From an uncultured Bacteroidales bacterium (GTDB lineage Bacteria > Bacteroidota > Bacteroidia > Bacteroidales > UBA932), in assembly GCA_944325435.1 (NCBI GenBank), contig CALVAC010000005.1, forward strand, positions 1 to 64,000: a stretch of DNA of 64,000 bases. The letters are read 5' to 3'. Below the pieces are notes generated by a model that was not told the origin of the DNA, made no database searches, and saw nothing but the letters and a program-made list of their open reading frames with translations. Every line of letters begins with the position of its first letter. The stretch's first letter is position 1. This document shows, one piece after another, positions 27,086 through 35,225 of the stretch. A program made the position numbers and the translations under genes.

Positions 27086-28015
27086 TCAGCCCTGCTGTCC
27101 GGTGGTGAGGCGGAACTTGATGCTGCCGAGGTTGCGGTAGTATGATACTTTGGGGGGCTGTCCGGTATGATTGGCAAATGGTTCTTCTGGCCTGTGCCTG
27201 GGACTGCCGGCCGGTGTGCGGGTCCATAAAGTGCGGTCGATGGAGAACAAGACAGGTGTCCTGTATCCCTCTTCATTGAATCCGAGCTGTCTGTAGACGG
27301 AACCGTCGGACCATTCCATATCGGCATAGCTCATAATGTCATCCGGCCTGATATCATCTATGAACCGTTTCAGCAGCTTTCCCATTCCCCCTGTTATCCT
27401 CATACCGGGGAGGGAGGCATATCTGATCCATTCGTAGGACCTGATTTCCCTGCCATCCTTTGTCCACTTCCGGGCGTTGGAGAATTCCGCCACGGCAACC
27501 GGCCTGTCTTCTCCAATAATGGACAGGATACCGTTCCCGTCTTGTCCTTGTGCGGTCTGGCCTGACACTCCGTTTCTGATATACAGCCCGTAACAGTGGC
27601 GGCATAATGCTCCGCCGTAGCTGTGGGTCTTGTCGAGGAAAGCGTTTGCAGTGGCGCGGTCTATCCTGCGGACTTCACAGTTGCGGGCGAACACGGAGGT
27701 GAAGATTCCGCAGTGTGCGAGCATCCTTTCCGTCATCATTTGTGGCTGCCTTTCCCAAAGATCCCTGACAATGATGGCAGGACGGATGCCTTCTGCAGTC
27801 TGTATTTCATTGAGTTCCGACATAATAGCGACAGACAGCCGCTCTGCCTCTTCCGGATTCTCCGAGATGGGATCCAAGACAAGGAACATCGCCCTGTATC
27901 CACCCTTGCCGGATGCACTGAACAGAACTGGCTCACCGCATCCGGAGATACGGAGACCGATGCCGTTGTCTGTCAGTGCATCTGCGATTTCCTGGGCAAA
28001 TAGGGAAAGTTTCAT
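27086..28015 (-). CDS. Conserved protein with Mom/GNAT-like C-terminal region
   Basis: The ATG at 28015 gives 309 residues (MKLSLFAQEIADALTDNGIG). The C-terminal half resembles acetyltransferase-fold proteins of the phage Mom type. It shows PVAVAEFSNARKW, SYEWIRYASLPGMRITGGMG and then the phrase MSYADMEWSDGSVYRQLGF, with a tail VSYYRNLGSIKFRL. Two Cys in ALCRHCYGLY may bind a metal. Mom proteins modify adenine in phage DNA, but whether this one acts on DNA, RNA or a small molecule is not known. It is divergent from umuDC with 89 bases between starts, and both directions have a -7 box. The frame is open 26 codons further upstream but those would cross the promoter. Confidence 0.6.
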   Translation of the reverse strand: MKLSLFAQEIADALTDNGIGLRISGCGEPVLFSASGKGGYRAMFLVLDPISENPEEAERLSVAIMSELNEIQTAEGIRPAIIVRDLWERQPQMMTERMLAHCGIFTSVFARNCEVRRIDRATANAFLDKTHSYGGALCRHCYGLYIRNGVSGQTAQGQDGNGILSIIGEDRPVAVAEFSNARKWTKDGREIRSYEWIRYASLPGMRITGGMGKLLKRFIDDIRPDDIMSYADMEWSDGSVYRQLGFNEEGYRTPVLFSIDRTLWTRTPAGSPRHRPEEPFANHTGQPPKVSYYRNLGSIKFRLTTGQQG

Positions 28016-28019
28016 CCTG

Positions 28020-28056
28020 CAAAAATATCCTCTTCCGTGGAATTTTCCTATTTTTG
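28020..28056. promoter_or_regulatory. Divergent -7 boxes between the Mom-like gene and umuDC
   Basis: TATTTTTG occurs on the minus strand at 28027-28020, directly before the Mom-like ATG, and on the plus strand at 28049-28056, 49 bases before the umuD ATG. Both fit TAnnTTTG. Clear -33 boxes were not seen. Confidence 0.45.
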
Positions 28057-28066
28057 CTGTCAGTAT

Positions 28067-28084
28067 TCCGTCAGAGAGGACGGA
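28067..28084. promoter_or_regulatory. Small dyad in the umuD leader (possible operator)
   Basis: TCCGTC (28067-28072) and GACGGA (28079-28084) are inverted repeats with a 6-base centre, placed between the plus-strand -7 box and the umuD start. It could bind a repressor that controls umuDC. No LexA consensus is evident. Confidence 0.35.
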
Positions 28085-28104
28085 TATTGTCAACTGTTTG
28101 TACT

Positions 28105-28416
28105 ATGGCTTTCCCGTCACCGGCACAGGACTATATGTCCCCGTCTATCGATCTCAACCGCGAGCTTGTGCTCCATCCTGCAGCCACGTTCTATGCCAGG
28201 GTGGTGAGCGATGCCATGAGTGCCGAAGGTGTGGAGAAGGGGGATGTGCTGGTCATTGACAGGGCCATCGAGCCGGAGGAGGGCGCTCTTGCCGTCTGTT
28301 ATGTCGATGGGGAGTTCGCGCTCAGGAGGATTTCCGGGGATGATGCGGATTCGATAGGAGACCTGAGGGTGTGGGGAGTGGTCACTTATGTTATAAAGAA
28401 AGTCCATTGCCGGTAG
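28105..28416 (+). CDS. umuD: Pre-cleaved, catalytically dead UmuD'-like protein
   Basis: UmuD' is the activated accessory subunit of error-prone polymerase V; normally UmuD cuts off its own first 24 residues. This 103-residue protein aligns without gaps to E. coli UmuD from the cleavage point. It starts [10 protein letters not shown] where UmuD' starts GFPSPAADY, so the N-terminal arm is absent. The nucleophile Ser60 corresponds to Ala37 ([11 protein letters not shown]) and the general base Lys97 to Arg74 (DGEFALRRI). About 15-20 residues of the C-terminal strand region are also missing before [14 protein letters not shown]. It should thus be constitutively in the processed state and unable to cleave itself or LexA-like partners. 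umuC follows after 23 bases. An upstream in-frame extension exists but passes through the promoter and into the divergent gene. Confidence 0.82.
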   Translation: MAFPSPAQDYMSPSIDLNRELVLHPAATFYARVVSDAMSAEGVEKGDVLVIDRAIEPEEGALAVCYVDGEFALRRISGDDADSIGDLRVWGVVTYVIKKVHCR

Positions 28417-28439
28417 GCTGCGGATGGTCAGGTAAAGGC

Positions 28440-29744
28440 ATGTATGCGTTAGTCGACTGCAACAATTTTTTCGTCTCGTGCGAAAGGGTCTTCCAGCCGT
28501 GGCTGGAGGGCAGGCCGGTCGTCGTGCTTTCCAACAATGATGGCTGCGTGGTGGCGCGTAGCAACGAGAGCAAGGCGATGGGGATAAGGATGGGCACGCC
28601 CTTCTATCAGGTGAAGCATCTTGCTGACAAGGGACTTCTTGAGGTGAGGTCATCCAATTATATTCTTTATGGTGACCTGTCGGACAGGGTCATGTCGATT
28701 CTTGCGGATGCCGTCCCGAAAATCGAGATATATTCCATCGATGAAGCGTTCCTCGTGATGGAGGGATTGAGTCTGGATAAGGTGGAGGAGATATGCAGGG
28801 AACTTGTGCCAAAGATAAAGAAATGGGTCGGGATACCGGTCAGCATCGGGGTTGCACCGACAAAGACATTGGCGAAGATTGCAAGCCATTTCGCGAAGAT
28901 GTTCAAGGGGTACAGGGGAGTGTGTATGATAGATACTGACGAAAAACGTCGGAAGGCCTTGGAACTCACTCCGATAGGCGATGTGTGGGGCGTGGGCAGG
29001 AGAAATGTGGTGAAGATGCAGGATTCCGGCGTGAGGACTGCAGCCGATTTTGTGACAAGGCCGGAAGAATGGGTGGACAGGCATTTTGCGGTTCCCGGAG
29101 TCCGTACGTGGAAAGAACTTCAGGGGATTGTGTGTGTGGCTGAAGAACTGCCTGAAAAGAGGAAGTCGATATGTACATCGCGCTCGTTCGCGGAGATGAT
29201 AGAGTCGGAGGATGAACTGGCTGTGAAAGTTGCAGATTTTGCGGCCCACTGTGCCAGAAAACTCAGGGAGGAGGGGACTGCTGCGGGACAGGTGACCGTA
29301 TTCCTGATGACGAACCGTTTCAGGGATGATCTGGAGCAGTATTTCCCGCAGGCTACGGTGACTCTTCCTGTCGCGGCCAGCAGTACCCAGGAAATCACGG
29401 CGGCTGCAATGAAGGCGTTGAGGACAGTCTACAAGGAGGGGTACCGCTATAAGAAAGCGGGTGTCATTGTGGATGATATTGTCGACCAGGATGCAGTACA
29501 GGGAGTGATTTTCGACTTTGATGATGAGATGCGCAGGAAACAGGATACCCTTTCTGCAGTTATGGATGCTGTGAATGGAAACGGCAGGAGAGGCCGGCCT
29601 CTGTCAAGACGCAGGCACGGCTCCGGAAGCGATGTCATCGGGGTAGCTTCGCAGCATCTCGGACATTTTGCGGATGGCATCAGAAGCGAACACAGGTCCA
29701 GACGCTATTCCACAGACTTCAGTGAGCTGATGGAAGTGCATTGA
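28440..29744 (+). CDS. umuC: Translesion DNA polymerase V catalytic subunit UmuC
   Basis: UmuC is a Y-family DNA polymerase that copies past damaged bases. The ATG at 28440 gives 434 residues. Metal-binding acidic residues are visible in [17 protein letters not shown] (Asp6 here) and in [10 protein letters not shown]. The thumb and helix-hairpin-helix region [15 protein letters not shown] follows, then the little-finger domain with [14 protein letters not shown] and a DUF4113-like C-terminus. It lies 23 bases behind the umuD'-like gene. It is convergent with the cysteine desulfidase gene, with only 5 bases between stops. Confidence 0.95.
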   Translation: MYALVDCNNFFVSCERVFQPWLEGRPVVVLSNNDGCVVARSNESKAMGIRMGTPFYQVKHLADKGLLEVRSSNYILYGDLSDRVMSILADAVPKIEIYSIDEAFLVMEGLSLDKVEEICRELVPKIKKWVGIPVSIGVAPTKTLAKIASHFAKMFKGYRGVCMIDTDEKRRKALELTPIGDVWGVGRRNVVKMQDSGVRTAADFVTRPEEWVDRHFAVPGVRTWKELQGIVCVAEELPEKRKSICTSRSFAEMIESEDELAVKVADFAAHCARKLREEGTAAGQVTVFLMTNRFRDDLEQYFPQATVTLPVAASSTQEITAAAMKALRTVYKEGYRYKKAGVIVDDIVDQDAVQGVIFDFDDEMRRKQDTLSAVMDAVNGNGRRGRPLSRRRHGSGSDVIGVASQHLGHFADGIRSEHRSRRYSTDFSELMEVH

Positions 29745-29749
29745 CCTTT

Positions 29750-31078
29750 TTATTTGCAGACCATTATGTCGAGTATCATGTTATCGGTGCTCTGCATTCC
29801 CACCGAGCCTATCTGACCAAGGTTGCGGATGGTCTTCTCTATGTCTTTCTCGATGATGCCATCATTTTCGGAGATGCATCTGCCATCGAGGGCCAGTACG
29901 GCAGACTGGATTGCGCTTGCCACTCCGGACGCGACTTTCATTGCGCATCCTACCTTGGCTCCGTCGCATACCATACCTGTAATGTTTCCGATCATGTTCT
30001 TGATGGCAGAACATACGGCTTCGTAGGAGCCTCCTTTCAGATAGACGAGCCCGCAGGCGGAACCCGTGGATGCGATTACGCATCCGCACAGGGCGGAAAG
30101 CTTGCCGAGGTATCCCTTTATGTGGATGGCTACAAGATGGCTCAGCACAAGTGCCCTGGCAAGAGCCTCATCGCCTGTGTTGTGCTTTATGGCGTATGCT
30201 ATTACTGGCATGGTTACGGTGATGCCCTGGTTGCCGCTGCCGGAGTTGCTCATTGCCGGCAGTGTGCAGCCTGCCATCCTGGCATCGGATGCCGCTGCGG
30301 TCAGGGACATGGCATAGCTCATGAAGTCATTGCCGAACACATCCCTGTGCTTCGAGCAGTATATTGTCTTCCCGACCTTGAGCCCGTAGTCCCCTTTGAG
30401 ACCTTCGTCAGCAAGGGTCAGGTTGAGGTCGCGGGATTCGAGGATGAACCGGATGTCTTCGAAATCCACAGTCTTTGCAAATTCGTATATTTCCTTGACT
30501 GTCAATCCGTAATCTTTTGTCTCTTTCTGGCTGGCACTCCCGTCATCGGATTTCCCGGAGCTTGCCAGTATGTTGTCATCGAAACAAGTCTCCACGATAT
30601 TGTCGTGGTCGTTTTCAATAAGCGCAGAGGCGTTGTGCCCATCACCGGTGCATACCTTTGCCTTGACATAGAGCTTCCTGTCGGTGTCGGCAAGTTCTAT
30701 CCTGACCTTCTTCCCCTCCACAAGTTCCCTGGCTCTTGCAATGTATCTTTCCTCTATGTCGTGCAGCACTTCCAGACCATAGCATGACCTTCCGCATACA
30801 GCTCCAAGAGCGGCGGCGATGTACAGGCCTACCATCCCTGTCCCGGGGATGCCTACGCCCATGCCGTTCTTGAGGATATTGCCGCTGACAGCTACGTTCA
30901 CATTGAAGTCAGATTCCATCCTCCATTCGCTATGTCCTTTGCAGCACGGGCATCTGTCTTCGATAATCTCGATGGCTTTTGCCACGGCAAGAGCTACGGC
31001 TATCGGCTCGGTGCAGCCCAGAGCCGGCTTGACTTCCTTTTTGATCAGTGCGATGATTTCTGCATGACGGTCTTTCAT
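29750..31078 (-). CDS. cyuA: L-cysteine desulfidase (CyuA/UPF0597 family)
   Basis: This 442-residue cytosolic enzyme is of the [4Fe-4S]-dependent serine dehydratase-like family. It splits L-cysteine to pyruvate, ammonia and sulfide. Family features include EVKPALGCTEPIAVALAVA with the first cluster Cys, AGCTLPAMSNSGSGNQGITVTMPV and LSALCGCVIASTGSACG with the other Cys residues. Its ATG overlaps the stop of the amidase gene (4 bases), so it is the last gene of the five-gene leftward run beginning with the ABC exporter. It also lies tail to tail with umuC. Confidence 0.92.
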   Translation of the reverse strand: MKDRHAEIIALIKKEVKPALGCTEPIAVALAVAKAIEIIEDRCPCCKGHSEWRMESDFNVNVAVSGNILKNGMGVGIPGTGMVGLYIAAALGAVCGRSCYGLEVLHDIEERYIARARELVEGKKVRIELADTDRKLYVKAKVCTGDGHNASALIENDHDNIVETCFDDNILASSGKSDDGSASQKETKDYGLTVKEIYEFAKTVDFEDIRFILESRDLNLTLADEGLKGDYGLKVGKTIYCSKHRDVFGNDFMSYAMSLTAAASDARMAGCTLPAMSNSGSGNQGITVTMPVIAYAIKHNTGDEALARALVLSHLVAIHIKGYLGKLSALCGCVIASTGSACGLVYLKGGSYEAVCSAIKNMIGNITGMVCDGAKVGCAMKVASGVASAIQSAVLALDGRCISENDGIIEKDIEKTIRNLGQIGSVGMQSTDNMILDIMVCK

Positions 31079-34000
31079 TGTCTGAAATATTTAAGGATTG
31101 AACTGATGACACTGTGCAGGCTCTCTTCGGAGGAGAGCGTTTCGAGAGGGAATCCGAAGCAGACTGTTCTGTAACCGGATGGACTTGAGTGGCATATACC
31201 GCAAGGTATTCCTGTGTCTGTGTATTCCGAGATTGTCCGGCCGTCTCCGGATGCAGGCACGATGCCGTCAGGTGATGTCACTGTGTAGATCCCGTCTCTG
31301 CCGCTGAAACTGCATTCTCCGCATTGTATGGAGACAGTGCAGCTGTCGCGTGCCGGGAGGAACGCTGCCGTTCTGCTTTTCGAGGCGTGTCCGGTGACCC
31401 ATCTGAATCCGAGTATGTCTTCCGCGAATCTTATCGATGATTCCCTGAATGTACTGTCAGTCTCGACAGGGAAGATCGAGTCCCAGATGTCTGTGCCTAT
31501 GTGTGAGCCGGATATGAGGATATTTCCTCCTCCGGAGGTGAATCTTATGATTGCCGACTGCATTCCGTCAGGGAATATCCTGTATTTTTCCTTGCTGCCT
31601 TTCTTTCCTGTCAGGGTGGTCACCTGCTCTCCGCAGATGATGTCGGCGGCGAAGAAACTTCCGGTTGCGGTGCTGTCTGCGGTGCAGCGGCCTGACAGGG
31701 TGCTGTCAGAGGCGAAGGCGCAGGCGCTGGTGGAGCAGAACGCATATCCGGCTTCCATAATGGCCTTGCCGTGGATGTATGTGTAGTCGAATGTATTGCC
31801 TGTCACAGGCCTGCCGGCATTTTCTCCGTATGACGCCCCGAATCCCGGGAAGGCGTTGCTCCTGAACTGGCTCGACTTTCGGAATTCGTACATATCTCCT
31901 GTATAGGATATGTCCCTGATATACGGCATTCCAGGGTCAGAGAAGTTCATAAATCCCGCCATTTCAGCCGTGTCGAACCATACCGGAGCGGAGACTCGGG
32001 TGAAATTGTTGACTACGAGCACGGCGGAGTCTCTCCGGAAGAGTTTCCCTTCCGGAAGTCCGGCCGAAAGGGTCTCGGATGGGAAGCTCTCTCCTCCTCT
32101 GTTCACGGCAGACACCCTGTAGCTGTATATATGTCCCGGGACTATTGTCACGGAAGAGTGTACCCTGCCATCATCTCCGGTCCATGTGTCCGCTTTCCTG
32201 CCGTTGTCGAATCCTCCGTCATCCTTTCTCGTGTACAGGATATATCCGTCTGCCGTGGCGGTAGGTTCAAGCAGGTCCTTCCGCGGAAGCCAGCTCAGGT
32301 CCACCGTGAGGCTGTCAATGAACACTGCGGACAAGGAAGATACCGGGAGCGGCTGCACCGTATAACTGCAGCCGTATCTGTTGGACAGATATTTCAGCAT
32401 CCCCTTATATATCGCCCTGCCGAGGATGAACCTGAATGACGGGTCCATTGCGTTTCTCATGTCCGCAAAGTTCTGGTGGGAGAAATTCTCGAGCAGTATG
32501 GTCGGGCATGGAGGTGTCCTTGATTCCCGGTATGCCCTGTCCCAGATCTGCCTTCTGGTCCAGGATGTGTCTATGCAGGCCTGCAGGTCATGGACGACCT
32601 GACTCTGGACGATATCTGCAAATTCCCTGGATGTGAGCCTGTCTTCCCCTGCAGGAAGCCTGTCCTTCCGTTCATTGGTCCGGGTATATATGCCCAGGGT
32701 CCCTATTATGGAATCGTTCTGTGCTATACCGGCATCTGTATGGAAAGCGAATGTCAGGTCGAACGGAATGCCCTTACCCTCCTTGCCCGGATTGATGTGT
32801 GAGCCTCCGCTCATAAAGTCCACCCAGTCTCCTCTGGAGAAGAGGTCATCCCTGTAGTCATCCTGCAGTCCGTGGTGGCTGAAGACCGTCGAGTCCATTC
32901 CTGCCCACTGGAGCCAGTATCTTGCCGCTTCGGCATATCTCGGAAGCCCTGATGTCTCGGGAACCGACAGTGAATCGCCATATACGCTTCTGGCGATATT
33001 GCCCATACCTCCTCCTATCTTCACTGCATCCGCACAGACCTTCCTGTCCCTGGCTGTCTTCCTTCCTTCTGGAACCGTACTGAGCAGTTCCACATATCCT
33101 TCGTTCCCCTCCGCGAATTCGAATGTCCCAAGGTAGATCCACGTGCCTCCTCCGATCTGCTGGTTCACGATGAACCTGCTTGTGCCTCCGAGATGGCGGA
33201 CGCGGTAAAGTGCCGAACTGCTGCTCTCGGGAAGAGTCCTGTATGAGACATATACCGCATAGTATCCCCTCGTTGGAATGTCCGGAGTCCACCTCGCCCT
33301 GCAGGTGTCACCTTTTTCTGTGCATACGGCGGACCTTGCCGTCCCGGCGGTGAAGGGGTTTGCAAGAGCGGTGTATATCCTGGCTGTGTCGGCAAAGCCG
33401 GTCCCGGCATCTTCCCAGATCCCGGTTTCGGAATAGGACCCGCTTCCCCTGCCTCCGGCCATCGGGTCGTTGTCGATGATTATCTCGACAGGGCAGGTGT
33501 CCCTCTCCCTCGGCAGCATGACATATCCCCCCGCATTCTCAAGCATCGGGGTCAGCCACTGGTGTACGAATCCTGTCGAAAGCATATCTTCCACGCTCTG
33601 GAACAGCTGTGGCCTCTGCCAGCACCATCTGGCCTGTCCCTGGTCGTAGTACCTACCGTGACTCGGCCAGATGGCGATGTGCCTGCCGGAAAGGCCTTCC
33701 GGATAACTCTCTTTGTCAGGGTTCACTGCTATCGGGTTGACTGAGCCTCTCGGATCTGCGGTCCTGTATCTGGTGCCAACCGGCTCTCCATCATATCCGA
33801 GGTCATTGACAATGAGTGATTCCGCCTTTTCCCTCTTGCAGTATATCTCTCCGAGCCGGTATCCGCCGTACCCTTCCGGGAACATGGACCGGAGCGTGGT
33901 CCTGAACCATCTGTAGTCCGCTTCTCTCCACGGAAAATCACTGAGGCTGACGGTAAAGTAGAAATCAAGTATCCCTTTGCGCCTCATTATGTTCTTCAGT

Positions 34001-34152
34001 TTAAGCTCTCCTTCCACGCCTGTCTTTTCCGACAGCAGCACCGAGACGGAGTCGCATACCGGAGTGAAGTCTTTCACAATCCGGCTCTGGGCGGATAATG
34101 CGCAGCCTGTGAGGATGGCGGCAACGGATAATATGACCTTCAGCCTCATCAT
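31075..34152 (-). CDS. Large exported N-acetylmuramoyl-L-alanine amidase with golvesin-like and FN3-like modules
   Basis: This 1025-residue exported protein has an N-terminal signal with a possible lipobox LTGC (Cys17). The catalytic amidase_3-type part is interrupted: AIWPSHGRYYDQGQARWCWQ and PRERDTCPVE near residues 160-220, then DLTFAFHTDAGIAQNDS and ILLENFSHQNFADMRNAMD near 470-600. Together these give the usual His/Glu zinc set. Between them lies a beta-rich insert resembling the golvesin C-terminal domain that some databases call xanthan lyase. A fibronectin-III-like stretch (TADGYILYTRKDD to YSYRVSAVNRGGESF) and a long C-terminal domain follow. It likely cuts peptidoglycan stem peptides. 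It overlaps the VanZ-like gene and cyuA by 4 bases each. Confidence 0.78.
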   Translation of the reverse strand: MMRLKVILSVAAILTGCALSAQSRIVKDFTPVCDSVSVLLSEKTGVEGELKLKNIMRRKGILDFYFTVSLSDFPWREADYRWFRTTLRSMFPEGYGGYRLGEIYCKREKAESLIVNDLGYDGEPVGTRYRTADPRGSVNPIAVNPDKESYPEGLSGRHIAIWPSHGRYYDQGQARWCWQRPQLFQSVEDMLSTGFVHQWLTPMLENAGGYVMLPRERDTCPVEIIIDNDPMAGGRGSGSYSETGIWEDAGTGFADTARIYTALANPFTAGTARSAVCTEKGDTCRARWTPDIPTRGYYAVYVSYRTLPESSSSALYRVRHLGGTSRFIVNQQIGGGTWIYLGTFEFAEGNEGYVELLSTVPEGRKTARDRKVCADAVKIGGGMGNIARSVYGDSLSVPETSGLPRYAEAARYWLQWAGMDSTVFSHHGLQDDYRDDLFSRGDWVDFMSGGSHINPGKEGKGIPFDLTFAFHTDAGIAQNDSIIGTLGIYTRTNERKDRLPAGEDRLTSREFADIVQSQVVHDLQACIDTSWTRRQIWDRAYRESRTPPCPTILLENFSHQNFADMRNAMDPSFRFILGRAIYKGMLKYLSNRYGCSYTVQPLPVSSLSAVFIDSLTVDLSWLPRKDLLEPTATADGYILYTRKDDGGFDNGRKADTWTGDDGRVHSSVTIVPGHIYSYRVSAVNRGGESFPSETLSAGLPEGKLFRRDSAVLVVNNFTRVSAPVWFDTAEMAGFMNFSDPGMPYIRDISYTGDMYEFRKSSQFRSNAFPGFGASYGENAGRPVTGNTFDYTYIHGKAIMEAGYAFCSTSACAFASDSTLSGRCTADSTATGSFFAADIICGEQVTTLTGKKGSKEKYRIFPDGMQSAIIRFTSGGGNILISGSHIGTDIWDSIFPVETDSTFRESSIRFAEDILGFRWVTGHASKSRTAAFLPARDSCTVSIQCGECSFSGRDGIYTVTSPDGIVPASGDGRTISEYTDTGIPCGICHSSPSGYRTVCFGFPLETLSSEESLHSVISSILKYFRQ

Positions 34153-34550
34153 CTCATCTGCTTTCTATGCCGCAGTACACCGGCAGCCACGGTTATCACC
34201 GATCCGGTGAGTATGCCGAGGCAGTCCGCTCTGAAGTCCGTTATGTCAGCGCTTCTGTATTGCAGCATTCCCTGCACCAGTTCTGTCCCTCCTGCGAGTA
34301 TCCCTCCGGCCAGTATCACAGCTACGAGGAAGAGTATCAGGCCGGAGATGCTGCCCGGCCGGTAGAATGCCAGATACATCAGGACAGGGTATGGCAGGAA
34401 CATCGAGAAATGGGCTATCTTGTCTTTGGGGATGCCGAACCATTCGGATGACATGTCTATGCCTCCCGAGAACCTGCCGAAGCAGAGTATTGCCACAGCG
34501 ATAATGTACAGGATGAGCAGATATCTCGATATTGTCCGTGCCTTGTCCAT
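34149..34550 (-). CDS. VanZ-like membrane protein
   Basis: This small integral membrane protein of 133 residues has about four hydrophobic segments. The family signature is present: DKIAHFSMFLPYPVLMYLAF with the conserved Lys-x-x-His, and GGTELVQGMLQYRSADITDF with the conserved Glu and Asp-x-x-Asn-like region. VanZ-like proteins are linked to glycopeptide tolerance in some Gram-positives, but their general role is not settled. It overlaps the amidase gene by 4 bases and follows the CBM9-like gene after one base, so it belongs to the same operon. Confidence 0.88.
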   Translation of the reverse strand: MDKARTISRYLLILYIIAVAILCFGRFSGGIDMSSEWFGIPKDKIAHFSMFLPYPVLMYLAFYRPGSISGLILFLVAVILAGGILAGGTELVQGMLQYRSADITDFRADCLGILTGSVITVAAGVLRHRKQMR

Positions 34551-34551
34551 A

Positions 34552-35193
34552 TCAGAATGTGAGTTCCCCGAAAAATTCCGGCCTGTGGAAATCCGGAGCG
34601 GGTACGGATATCGGGTTCCAGCTGAGAAAATGCGGATGGGCTGTCCTGTCCCCGCATTTGTAGAAGTTCGCCCTCAGGAATGGCGGAAGCTTGTCCGGGT
34701 CTGTACCGATGAGGTCGAAAGGAATGCACATTGCTACACTCCATCCGAAAATCTTTCCGGACAGGTCATGCTGCTTCCTTTGGAGGGTGGAGTGCCTTAC
34801 GATTCTGGAGAGGTCTCCAGCAGAGAAATGATGCGCATCCTCCCTGCCTGTCCTCTTGGCGGCCAGGATGGTGCCGATGCAGTTCATCTCGAAGTTGTAG
34901 TATGTACCATCGGAAGGGTCGGCCACGAACATCTCGCAGCAGCTGTCCTCCCATACAGGGCCGTTGTCTTCCATCGCAATTGCCCTCAGGTCAAGCCCCC
35001 TGACATGGTAGAGGACGGCGAGATGCGTCCGGCTACGGGCCACGGAGAACGCTACATCTGGACTGTATGGATATTCCTTCCAGTTGACGCAGCCTATAAA
35101 GGATTTGGCTGCGCCTGTCTCCATCGTGAGGTCAAGCTCACCGTATGTCATCTTCTCCAGACCTTCGATAAGGGGAATCTTCATTGTCTGCAT
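34552..35193 (-). CDS. CBM9-like carbohydrate-binding protein without signal peptide
   Basis: This 213-residue protein resembles the carbohydrate-binding module family 9-like domain. Motifs are DNGPVWEDSCCEMFVADPSDG, seen as consecutive blocks DNGPVWEDSC and EMFVADPSDG, then YYNFEMNCIG and FLRANFYKCGD. It begins MQTMKIPLIEGLEKMTYGEL with no signal peptide or membrane segment, so it appears cytosolic, which is common for this Bacteroidetes subfamily. It is one base from the VanZ-like gene and 32 bases from the ABC exporter. The ligand is unknown. Confidence 0.75.
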   Translation of the reverse strand: MQTMKIPLIEGLEKMTYGELDLTMETGAAKSFIGCVNWKEYPYSPDVAFSVARSRTHLAVLYHVRGLDLRAIAMEDNGPVWEDSCCEMFVADPSDGTYYNFEMNCIGTILAAKRTGREDAHHFSAGDLSRIVRHSTLQRKQHDLSGKIFGWSVAMCIPFDLIGTDPDKLPPFLRANFYKCGDRTAHPHFLSWNPISVPAPDFHRPEFFGELTF

Positions 35194-35225
35194 AATCGTA
35201 AGGATAATTGTGTCCGGCGGACTGT

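Noticed and set aside
27976..28416. Longer UmuD frame starting 43 codons upstream
   Set aside because: It would start inside the divergent gene and run through the promoter. The extra residues do not resemble the UmuD arm, and the catalytic Ser and Lys are missing in either case.
31075..34152. Naming the large amidase a xanthan lyase
   Set aside because: That label comes from the golvesin-like insert used in automatic annotation. The His/Glu motifs fit an amidase_3 enzyme.
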